Source: Candidatus Segetimicrobium genomatis
GTDB lineage: Bacteria > Sysuimicrobiota > Sysuimicrobiia > Sysuimicrobiales > Segetimicrobiaceae
DNA length: 15,686 nt
NCBI GenBank assembly: GCA_005882445.1
Contig: VBAN01000010.1
Coordinates: 1-15,686, forward strand
Reading direction: 5' to 3'
In this document: positions 1 to 5,930 of the stretch, in pieces
Position numbering within the stretch: position 1 is the first letter of the stretch
Layout of the letters: each line of letters starts with the position of its first letter
Program-made: the position numbers and the translations under genes
Notes under the pieces: generated by a model
What the model was told of the DNA's origin: nothing
Seen by the model: the letters and a program-made list of their open reading frames with translations, nothing else
Database searches by the model: none

Positions 1-18
1 ATCCCCCCACCGGGGGAT
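1..18. terminator. Short perfect hairpin at the left edge, possible end of an upstream gene
   Basis: Positions 1-7 (ATCCCCC) pair perfectly with 12-18 (GGGGGAT) around a 4-base loop. No clear T-tract follows on either strand, and the left side is cut by the window edge. It may be the terminator of a gene lying outside the window, but the hairpin is all that can be seen. Confidence 0.3.
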
Positions 19-46
19 TGCGCCGACCTTATGGCCATGCTAGATT
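18..46 (+). promoter_or_regulatory. Possible promoter upstream of the toxin-antitoxin-like pair
   Basis: TTGCGC at 18-23 and TAGATT at 41-46 are separated by 17 bases, a fair match to a housekeeping -35/-10 pair. The stretch 41-51 is AT-rich against a very GC-rich background. A purine-rich run (AGGGGG, about 53-58) then sits 7 bases before the ATG at 66. The leader would be very short. This is a pattern match only. Confidence 0.3.
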
Positions 47-65
47 AAAATGAGGGGGTAGATGA

Positions 66-347
66 ATGTCGCGTAGGTTCGCAAGAGCGCATGCGCGGTC
101 GTCTGGGTCGTCGCACAAGCCCAGATCACGCCGTGCCGGGCTGAAATCCGGTGTCAGGCGGCGAATTGTCGCCCGAAATAGGCCCGCAGCCAGGGTCAGA
201 GTCGTGGGATCCCGCTCGACGGGGGCCCACCGTGGGAAACGGCCCCTCAAGGCTCCCGAACCCATGGACGAACGGACGTTCACCGGTAGCCTTGAACGAA
301 GCCTTCGGGATTACCGAACAGTGTGGGAGGCTTTGGCCAAGCGGTGA
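66..347 (+). CDS. Small Arg-rich ORF, possible antitoxin partner of the Doc-like toxin
   Basis: This 93-codon ORF starts at an ATG 7 bases after a GGGGG-rich ribosome-binding site. Its stop (345-347) overlaps the GTG start of the toxin gene as GTGA, a coupling typical of toxin-antitoxin operons. The first two thirds are rich in Arg, Ser and Ala and match no DNA-binding fold I can recognise. The last 27 residues (from M at 264) look like real protein: a helical, charged tail containing SLERSLRDYRTVWEALAKR. This resembles the C-terminal neutralising tail of AbrB/MazE-type antitoxins that accompany Doc toxins. Either it is an unusual antitoxin, or a degraded or frameshifted one in which only the toxin-binding tail remains, or the ORF is chance. 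The operon position is the best evidence. Confidence 0.4.
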   Translation: MSRRFARAHARSSGSSHKPRSRRAGLKSGVRRRIVARNRPAARVRVVGSRSTGAHRGKRPLKAPEPMDERTFTGSLERSLRDYRTVWEALAKR

Positions 348-742
348 GATACCTGACGGTTGAGCAGTTGAAGACGGTGAATCAGCGTATGATCCGGGCC
401 ACCGGCGGCCTCTACCTCGCGGGCGAGCAGAACGTGGTCTATCCGCCGAGCCTGGAATCGCTGGTAAACTTTGTGCAGACGCGGATCGCGTTGCGGCCGC
501 AGCCCTCCATCTGGGAGATGGCGGCATTCTATCTCGATCGGTTGACTCGAGACCAGGTCTTTCACGATGGGAACAAGCGGACGGCGCTGGAAGCGGCCCG
601 GCTCTTCATCGAAGGCGCCGGCTACCGGCTGACCCTCACCCCGGCGCACGAGTCCGTCGAGTTCATCACGAACGTCTCCCGCGGCGGGTCCACCCGCGAC
701 AATATCGCGGCGTGGCTGCGGACGCACTCCAAGCGAAAGTGA
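344..742 (+). CDS. Doc-like Fic-domain toxin lacking the catalytic His
   Basis: This 132-residue protein belongs to the death-on-curing (Doc) branch of the Fic fold, whose members inactivate translation by modifying EF-Tu. The N-terminus (MRYLTVEQLKTVNQRMI) and GGLY segment are typical of the family, and length matches. The Fic loop reads QVFHDGNKRT at residues 71-80, against HxFxDxNKRT in active Doc proteins. Phe73, Asp75, Asn77, Lys78 and Arg79 are kept, but the catalytic His position is Gln71 (CAG, 554-556). I chose the GTG at 344 because the family consensus begins there and it overlaps the upstream stop. An in-frame GTG at 323 would add seven residues unlike the family. The upstream ORF may be the antitoxin. 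With Gln71 the enzyme is probably inactive, or has a changed activity. Confidence 0.88.
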   Translation: MRYLTVEQLKTVNQRMIRATGGLYLAGEQNVVYPPSLESLVNFVQTRIALRPQPSIWEMAAFYLDRLTRDQVFHDGNKRTALEAARLFIEGAGYRLTLTPAHESVEFITNVSRGGSTRDNIAAWLRTHSKRK

Positions 743-820
743 AGGGTTGCCCCCCGCGCCGCCGCGCCACCTGCTCTTGACGCCGGCGGCCCTGGGCGCG
801 ATGATTGTGATAGTCGAAAA

Positions 821-829
821 AGGAGGTGA
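821..829 (+). promoter_or_regulatory. Perfect extended Shine-Dalgarno sequence
   Basis: AAAGGAGGTGAT (about 819-830) is fully complementary to the usual 3' end of bacterial 16S rRNA. No other start in this window has a ribosome-binding site this good. It lies about 8 bases before the ATG at 835. A second in-frame ATG at 829 overlaps the site and is less likely to be used. TGCGGAT (830-836), which includes the start of the 835 ATG, can pair with ATCCGCA (884-890), so initiation could be modulated by RNA folding. Confidence 0.6.
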
Positions 830-834
830 TGCGG

Positions 835-912
835 ATGGATCATAGTAGACGCTCCACGCCGTACCGTACGACCTGCCACCAGTATCCGCAGAGCGAGGTG
901 ATGACCGGGTAG
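835..912 (+). CDS. 25-codon ORF with a perfect ribosome-binding site
   Basis: The ORF encodes a 25-residue polar peptide beginning MDHSRRSTPYRTTCHQYPQ and ending at TAG 910-912. I do not recognise it. The support is translational: an AAAGGAGGTGAT Shine-Dalgarno sequence at ideal spacing. The peptide has one Cys and two His, no hydrophobic segment and no run of one amino acid as in attenuation leader peptides. It is followed by a hairpin (988-1021) and a terminator (1055-1086), so the transcript could be a short mRNA or a leader/small RNA unit of about 250 nt. No gene on the same strand follows before the convergent glycosidase, which argues against attenuation of a downstream gene in this window. 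It may equally be a remnant of a longer gene. Confidence 0.4.
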   Translation: MDHSRRSTPYRTTCHQYPQSEVMTG

Positions 913-987
913 CGCTCTTGCGCACTCCGGCCGTCGCCCACGCTGCGGCTCAGCTGGATGACGACGGTGCGGCTGGAGGGCAGTCTG

Positions 988-1021
988 GCGCTTTCTCCGC
1001 TCGCAGGTCCTCAGAAAGCGC
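988..1021 (+). other. 9-bp perfect stem in the untranslated segment
   Basis: GCGCTTTCT (988-996) pairs perfectly with AGAAAGCGC (1013-1021) around a 16-base loop. Together with the terminator 34 bases further on, it suggests a structured RNA, but I recognise no known riboswitch or small RNA class. Confidence 0.35.
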
Positions 1022-1054
1022 TCAAGAAGACTCTCTAAAGTACACAGGACGAGT

Positions 1055-1086
1055 GGAAGGGCTCCTCGGATTCGAGGGGCCCTTCC
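1055..1086 (+). terminator. Strong intrinsic terminator hairpin
   Basis: Positions 1055-1068 (GGAAGGGCTCCTCG) pair with 1073-1086 (CGAGGGGCCCTTCC) as a 14-bp stem with one G-U pair and a 4-base loop. A short T-rich run (TTATT) follows on the plus strand. The minus-strand side has no T-run, so it best fits termination of a plus-strand transcript covering the 835-912 ORF. It could also help stop the convergent glycosidase transcript. Confidence 0.7.
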
Positions 1087-1147
1087 TTATTGCCCCAGGG
1101 TGTCTCCACGAGTTTCTCCCGCGGCGGGCGTCGCGTGCGCCGGGCGG

Positions 1148-2755
1148 CTATGACCCGGGGAGCGCACGCCACAGGTCCTCTTCGCGGAGGTAGATGAGGT
1201 CGAAGAGCATCGCCCCCCGGGTCAAGGTCTGCGACAGCCGCACCGCCTCGGCGAGCCGGTCCGGCTCGCCGGCGTACAACGGGACGAGGAGCGCGCCGAC
1301 GATGGTCGTCGCGCCGTGCACCACGGACGCGGCGAGCTGCGCCCCGCCTTGGATGCTGATCTCCGGGTCATTGTGCTGAGCGCGGGCCTCCCGAACGGTC
1401 AGCGGCGGGTAGTAGAGGCCGATCATTAGGTAGTCGAGGAGCGGCGCGAGGCCGGCCTCCACCCACTCCCGCCCGATCCAGGGATACGGCGGCCAGACCT
1501 CGGGGCTCCCCCAGTTGACGCCCTCCTCGAAGTAGACCGGATACCAGGCGCCCACGTACGCGGCGACCGCCACCTTGGGGCGGAGCGTGTGGACCAGATG
1601 CGCCGCCGCCCGGACGTACGCCATGATCGTGTGCGCGCGGAAGCCGATCCAGGATCGGTAAAGGGGGCCGGGCACGCGCTTCACCCAGTACCCGCTCGCC
1701 GCGTACGCGTAGATGTCCTGCGGCCAGTGGTCCACCGCGTGACCGATGAACGCTTCGAAGCGAAGACGGCTCAGCGCGGAGAAATCCTCGCTCGCGTCCT
1801 GGTAGCGCGTCCGGTCGAGGATGATCCCGTCGACATCATACCGGGTGAGCACCTCGTAGAGGACGGCGAGTTCGTACCCGTAGACGGCCGGATCGGCGGG
1901 GTTGACGAAGGCGAAGATACTGCGCGTGGAGGAGGGGACCATCCGGAACTCCGCCGGGCCGATCGTGACGACCGCCCCCACGGGGAGGGCGCGCGCGAGC
2001 CAGCGGGCCGCCGCGCCGTGGCCGGAGAGCACGTATCCTCCGGGCGGGATCGGGGTGGGGCCGGGGTCGAAATCTCCGGCGGCGCGGTCGCGCACCTCGG
2101 TCACCTGCCCCCAGGCGACCGCCGCCTCGACCCCCCACCGCGAGGCCGGGGTGGCCGGGCCCGACTCGGGCGTGTAGAGGACGAGCGCATTGTCGGTTCG
2201 GGGAACATCCACGCCGGCGAGCGCGTATGATGAGCCGTCGGGCGCCACCACCGGCCGCGTTCCGAGGTACGCGGTGGTCTGCCACTCCGGATGCTCAAAT
2301 CCAGGCCCGGACTGCGAGGGAGAAAATCCTTCGGCGAAGCCGTTGACGGCGACATCGACGCGCATGCCCCGCGCGTGGGCCTCCTGCACGATCGTCCCCA
2401 GCATGTCGTATCCGGCGGGATACCACTGCGCCGGCGGAGGGTAGGTCGGCGCCTCGGAGTGGGGGATCGGCGATGCGCCGATCGCGGGGGCGAACGCGCT
2501 GGGATACGTCACGTACCCCCAGGCATTCTTGGCCTCCGGGATCACGACGTCGACGCCCGCCTCCTTGGCGTGGTCGAGGATCTGCTGGACCCCTTCGACG
2601 GTGCTGAGCGTGGGCAGATTGGCCCCGGGCTCCATCCAGAGCGCCAGGTGCGGCGGGGCATGTCGCGCCGCCAGCGCAGGCGAGGGGGCGGCGGCGAGGG
2701 CGGCGGCCACGAGGGCGGCCACGGGGGAGCCGCCGAAGCGGAGCGGAGAACGCAT
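1148..2755 (-). CDS. Secreted GHL10-like glycoside hydrolase with a beta insert
   Basis: This 535-residue protein starts at the ATG at 2755. A signal peptide (residues 1 to about 29: basic start, Ala/Val-rich core, ALA before residue 30) predicts export. The TIM-barrel body resembles the GHL10 (glycosyl hydrolase-like 10) family: a first strand with LALWMEPGANLPT (38-50), then a helix and VDVVIPEAKNAWGYVTYPS (68-86). The family's YDVDGIILDRTRY follows at about 306-318, with Asp314 as a likely acidic active-site residue. Residues about 188-270 form an insert with LVLYTPESG and IPPGGYVLSGHGAAARWL, which resembles a beta domain of phosphodiester glycosidases. The substrate is unknown; such enzymes act on extracellular or cell-wall glycans. 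The frame stays open upstream to 3775 only because it runs antisense to the ABC ATPase gene. No good ribosome-binding site precedes 2755, so the start rests on the signal peptide. Confidence 0.85.
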   Translation of the reverse strand: MRSPLRFGGSPVAALVAAALAAAPSPALAARHAPPHLALWMEPGANLPTLSTVEGVQQILDHAKEAGVDVVIPEAKNAWGYVTYPSAFAPAIGASPIPHSEAPTYPPPAQWYPAGYDMLGTIVQEAHARGMRVDVAVNGFAEGFSPSQSGPGFEHPEWQTTAYLGTRPVVAPDGSSYALAGVDVPRTDNALVLYTPESGPATPASRWGVEAAVAWGQVTEVRDRAAGDFDPGPTPIPPGGYVLSGHGAAARWLARALPVGAVVTIGPAEFRMVPSSTRSIFAFVNPADPAVYGYELAVLYEVLTRYDVDGIILDRTRYQDASEDFSALSRLRFEAFIGHAVDHWPQDIYAYAASGYWVKRVPGPLYRSWIGFRAHTIMAYVRAAAHLVHTLRPKVAVAAYVGAWYPVYFEEGVNWGSPEVWPPYPWIGREWVEAGLAPLLDYLMIGLYYPPLTVREARAQHNDPEISIQGGAQLAASVVHGATTIVGALLVPLYAGEPDRLAEAVRLSQTLTRGAMLFDLIYLREEDLWRALPGS

Positions 2756-2793
2756 GCAAATGAATTCGCAGGAGGGCGGGCGGCTCCTCCCTC

Positions 2794-2823
2794 TTGCAAA
2801 CTCCCGGTACTCCACATTAGGAT
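2794..2823 (+). promoter_or_regulatory. Candidate promoter of the Gld-type ABC operon
   Basis: TTGCAA (2794-2799) and TAGGAT (2818-2823) are separated by 18 bases in the 102-bp gap between the divergent glycosidase and ABC ATPase starts. The stretch TCCACATTAGGATAGAT is AT-rich for this window. A GGAGGGG ribosome-binding site (2840-2846) follows, 11 bases before the GTG at 2858. This gap must also hold the promoter of the minus-strand glycosidase. Confidence 0.45.
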
Positions 2824-2857
2824 AGATCCTGTTCGTCTCGGAGGGGTGTAGCGGATC

Positions 2858-3805
2858 GTGATTCTGGCAGACGCGTTGTCCCGCAGGTACGGCGATCGGT
2901 TGGCGATACGAGACGTCTCGTTCAAGGCGCGTCCCGGCGAGATTCTCGGGTTCCTGGGGCCGAACGGCGCCGGGAAAACCACCACCATGCGAATCCTGAC
3001 CGGGTTCCTCGCCCCAACCGCGGGCCGGGCGGCGGTCGCCGATTTCGACGTGGTGCGGCAGCCGCTGGAAGCCAAGCGGCGGCTCGGCTATCTCCCCGAG
3101 ACCCTGCCCCTGTACGATGATCTCACCGCCCGCGAGTACCTCGGCTTTGTCGCGCGGCTCAAAGGCGTCGACGGCCGGAAGATCGGGGACGCGATCGACC
3201 GGGCGATGACGCTGTGCGGGATCACGGACGTGGCGGACCGGCTGGTCCGCAACCTGTCCCGCGGATACCGGCAGCGGGTCGGGCTGGCCCAGGCGATCGT
3301 GCACGATCCACCGGTGTTGATCCTGGATGAGCCGACCTCGGCGATGGATCCTCGCCAGATCGTCGAGATCCGGAATGTCATCAAAGGCCTGCGGGGAAGC
3401 CACACGATCATCCTCAGCACGCACATCCTGCCGGAAGCCACCGCGGTGTGCGACCGCGTGATCGTCATCAATGAAGGCCGCGTCGTGGCGGTGGACACCT
3501 ACGAGCAGCTGGCGGCGCGCCTCAGGAGGTCGGAGAAGACGCTGGTCCGGGTCGCCCGGCCCGACGGCCGCCTGACCGGGCGCCTCGCGGCGCTGCGGGG
3601 AGCGGTGCACGTGACGCCCGGAGAGGGAACGGGGGAGGTCGTCGTGGAGGCGGGGCTCGGGGCGGATCTCCGCGAGGAGATCGCCCGGACCGTCGTCGAG
3701 GCGGGGGCCGGGCTGCTCGAGCTGCGGCCGCTCGCGATGAGCCTCGAAGATGTCTTCCTGAGACTGGTGACCCACGAAGAGGCGGCGGAGGAGCCGCGCG
3801 CATGA
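2858..3805 (+). CDS. ABC transporter ATPase, GldA-like
   Basis: This 315-residue protein is the ATP-hydrolysing subunit of an ABC-2 type transporter. Walker A GPNGAGKTT lies at 34-42, the signature NLSRGYRQR at 132-140, Walker B VLILDEPT at 153-160 and the switch His at 189. The Q-loop position reads GYLPE (77-81), as is usual for GldA-like ATPases, which have Glu there. The C-terminal 90 or so residues form the usual accessory domain ending in SLEDVFLRLV. The GTG start at 2858 has a GGAGGGG site 11 bases upstream. The stop overlaps the permease start as ATGA. Order and family match the GldA-GldF-GldG set, known from gliding Bacteroidota but also widespread in non-gliding bacteria, so export or envelope assembly is as likely as motility. 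Confidence 0.93.
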   Translation: MILADALSRRYGDRLAIRDVSFKARPGEILGFLGPNGAGKTTTMRILTGFLAPTAGRAAVADFDVVRQPLEAKRRLGYLPETLPLYDDLTAREYLGFVARLKGVDGRKIGDAIDRAMTLCGITDVADRLVRNLSRGYRQRVGLAQAIVHDPPVLILDEPTSAMDPRQIVEIRNVIKGLRGSHTIILSTHILPEATAVCDRVIVINEGRVVAVDTYEQLAARLRRSEKTLVRVARPDGRLTGRLAALRGAVHVTPGEGTGEVVVEAGLGADLREEIARTVVEAGAGLLELRPLAMSLEDVFLRLVTHEEAAEEPRA

Positions 3806-4563
3806 GAGGGACCCTGGTCATTACGCGCAAGGAGCTCCGGCAGCTGTTCAGCTCGCCCATCGCCTATGTGGCGCTGGCGATGTTCTTTGTGGTCAACGGG
3901 TTCCTCTTCTACGCGCTGGTGGGAGGGTACACGCTCCAGGTCCTGCAGCTCCAGGGGACGCCGCCGCCGGATTTCAACCCGACGCGGATCATCTTCACCC
4001 CGCTCTATCAGGACATGACCTTTGTGCTGATGCTGCTGGTGCCGGTTCTCACCATGCGGCTGGTGTCCGAAGAGGACCGGGCGCGAACGATGGAGCTGGT
4101 GGTCACCTCGCCGGTGACCAACTCCGCCATTCTCCTCAGGAAATACCTGGACGTCATCCTCCTCTTCGGCGTCCTGCTGGTGATCAGCGCGATCATGCCG
4201 CTCAGCCTGGCGCTGATCGGACGGCTGGATTGGGGCCTCCTGGGCGCCACCTACACCGGCCTGGTGCTGCTCGGCGCGGCGTTCCTGGCCATCGGGCTGT
4301 TCGCCTCCACCCTCAACGAGAACCAGATCGTCTCCGCCGCGATTGGGTTCGCCCTGCTGCTGATGTTCTACGTGGTGGGCTTCGCCCAGCAGGCGGCCGG
4401 GACCGGCGGGCAGCAGATCCTCTCCGCCCTCTCCATTTCCGCCCACTTTTCGAACCTGGCGAGCGGCATCGTCGACACCACCGATGCCCTGTACTTCCTG
4501 AGCCTGGCGGGGTTCTTCCTCTTCCTCGGGATCGTGGCGCTCGAGGCCCGGAAGTGGAGGTAG
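3802..4563 (+). CDS. ABC-2 type permease, GldF-like
   Basis: This 253-residue integral membrane protein is the transport subunit for the ATPase just upstream, whose stop it overlaps by 4 bases. About six membrane segments can be seen, near residues 18-40, 72-88, 116-137, 146-169, 176-194 and 229-247. The cytoplasmic stretch MRLVSEEDRARTMELVVTSP (85-104) is the conserved coupling segment of the family, usually R..aEE...gT.E.l..sP. The start MRGTLVITRKELRQLFSSPIA is typical of GldF-like permeases. The gene ends four bases before the GldG-like start, so ATPase, permease and auxiliary protein are probably co-translated as one complex. The substrate is unknown. Confidence 0.92.
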   Translation: MRGTLVITRKELRQLFSSPIAYVALAMFFVVNGFLFYALVGGYTLQVLQLQGTPPPDFNPTRIIFTPLYQDMTFVLMLLVPVLTMRLVSEEDRARTMELVVTSPVTNSAILLRKYLDVILLFGVLLVISAIMPLSLALIGRLDWGLLGATYTGLVLLGAAFLAIGLFASTLNENQIVSAAIGFALLLMFYVVGFAQQAAGTGGQQILSALSISAHFSNLASGIVDTTDALYFLSLAGFFLFLGIVALEARKWR

Positions 4564-4567
4564 GCCG

Positions 4568-5930
4568 ATGCAGCGGCGCAATGTCCTGCTGACCACCAAC
4601 GCGATCGTGTCGGCGGCGCTCGTCGCCGCCCTCGATCAAGGTGCTGCGGTCCCTGCCCGGCCCGATCGAGGTCGTGGCGTTTCCGAGCTTCAGCCCCGAA
4701 ACCTCGCAGGTCCAGCGCTACCGGCGCGTGCTCGGCACCTACCAGTACTACTCGAAGAACTTTCAGTTCCGGCTCGTCGACCCCGACCGCAACCCCGCGG
4801 AGGCGCAGAAGTTCAAGATCGCCTCCTACGGCCAGATCGTCCTCAACCGCGGGAAAGCCTCGTACACGGTGGACTCCGAGAGCGAAGAGCAGCTCACGAA
4901 CGGCCTCCTGCACCTCTTGGAGACGGCGAAGAAGACCGTCTACGTGCTCCAGGGCGAAGGGGAAATCCCGCTCGACGACTTCACCCGCAACGGCATGGGG
5001 ACGGTGAAGCAGGCGCTGGTGAGCAAGGGGTTCGACGTGAGACCCCTCCTGCTCGTTCAGACTCGCCGGGTGCCGGAGGACGCCGCCGCGGTGGTGGTGC
5101 CGTCGCCCACCCGCGACCTGCTTCCGCAGGGGCGTGACGCCCTCGCGCAATACTACCAGTCGGGGGGGAAGCTCCTGATCCTGGTGGATCCCCAGACCCC
5201 CGCCGGGTTCCGGGCGTGGCTCGAGCCGACCTTTCACGTCGGCGCGCCCGGGGGGATCGTGGTCGACCCCGTCTCCCGGCTGTCCGACCCCAGGATCCCC
5301 GCGGTGACCCAGTACCCGTTCAACGACATCACGCAAAACTTCAACCTGGTGACCGCGTTCCCGCTGAGCACGCCGCTCGTCCCGCAGCCCAGGCCGACCG
5401 GGGTGACGATCACGCCGGTGGTCAAGGCGTCGGATGCGAGCTACGTCAAGGTGAATCTGGAATCGGAGAATCTCAAGTTCGAGCCCGGGACCGACGTCAA
5501 AGGGCCGGCGATCCTGGCCGTCGAGGTGACCCCCGTCCCCGGCGCGGCCTCCACCCCGCCCGCGCCGGCCCCCAAGGCGGCGCCCGCCCCCAAAACGCCC
5601 GGGACGGCATCGGCGGCCCAGGGCGCCAAGCCGGCTCAGGCCGGCAAGCCGGAGGCGCCCAAAGGCACGGCGGTGCTCTTCGGCAACAGCGGGTTCATTC
5701 GGAATTCCTCGCTGGGGGTGCCCGGCAACCGCGACCTTTTCATGAGCGCGGTGGCGTGGCTGACGCAGTCCGGCAACCTCGTGAGCATCTCGCCTCGGAC
5801 CTCCCCCTTTGACGCGTTCATCCTCGGCGGCAACCAGGTGCGCTACATCTTCTTCGAGAGCGTCGTCTTCGTGCCGCTCCTCCTGCTGGCGTTGGGCGGC
5901 CTGGTCTACGTCCGGAGGAAGAGTTTGTGA
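4568..5930 (+). pseudogene. GldG-like ABC auxiliary protein, N-terminus broken by an internal deletion
   Basis: The ATG at 4568 follows GGAGGTAG and opens with MQRRNVLLTTNAIVSAALVAAL, the start of the N-terminal membrane helix of GldG-like (ABC_transp_aux) proteins. After about 4634 this frame turns to nonsense. The family sequence resumes one frame over with SIKVLRSLPGPIEVVAF (from 4632) and runs unbroken to the TGA at 5928-5930. Family members normally carry the end of the helix and a basic/aromatic xxDLTxxxxxTLSxxT stretch between these parts, and this is missing. I infer a deletion of roughly 25-30 codons with a length of 3k+2. The rest is intact: the auxiliary domain, then GTAVLFGNSGFIRN near the C-terminus, an Ala/Pro/Lys-rich linker at about 5540-5660 and a C-terminal membrane helix (5840-5910) followed by RRK. 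It partners the upstream ATPase and permease; its stop overlaps the DUF4340 start. Confidence 0.85.

Larger units (their letters stand above)
743..1147. other. 405-bp region without a conventional gene
   Basis: The stretch between the toxin gene and the convergent glycosidase gene has no long coding frame with family resemblance. It contains a 25-codon ORF behind a perfect Shine-Dalgarno sequence (835-912), a 9-bp hairpin (988-1021) and a strong terminator (1055-1086), each listed separately. A plus-strand open frame covering roughly 918-1193 has low-complexity Ala/Ser/Arg composition and runs into the antisense of the glycosidase gene, so I do not call it. Confidence 0.6.

Noticed and set aside
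29..283. An 84-codon minus-strand ORF overlapping the putative antitoxin
   Set aside because: It has no recognisable domain or ribosome-binding site and overlaps a frame with better operon evidence. It cannot be fully excluded.
671..1127. TCTCCCGCGGCGGG present near 675 and again near 1117
   Set aside because: The match is 14 bases of mostly GC palindrome in GC-rich DNA, with no extended similarity around it. It is probably chance.
2756..3775. Upstream extension of the minus-strand glycosidase frame to 875 codons
   Set aside because: The extension is antisense to the ABC ATPase gene, and its product has shadow-type composition. The signal peptide places the true start at 2755.
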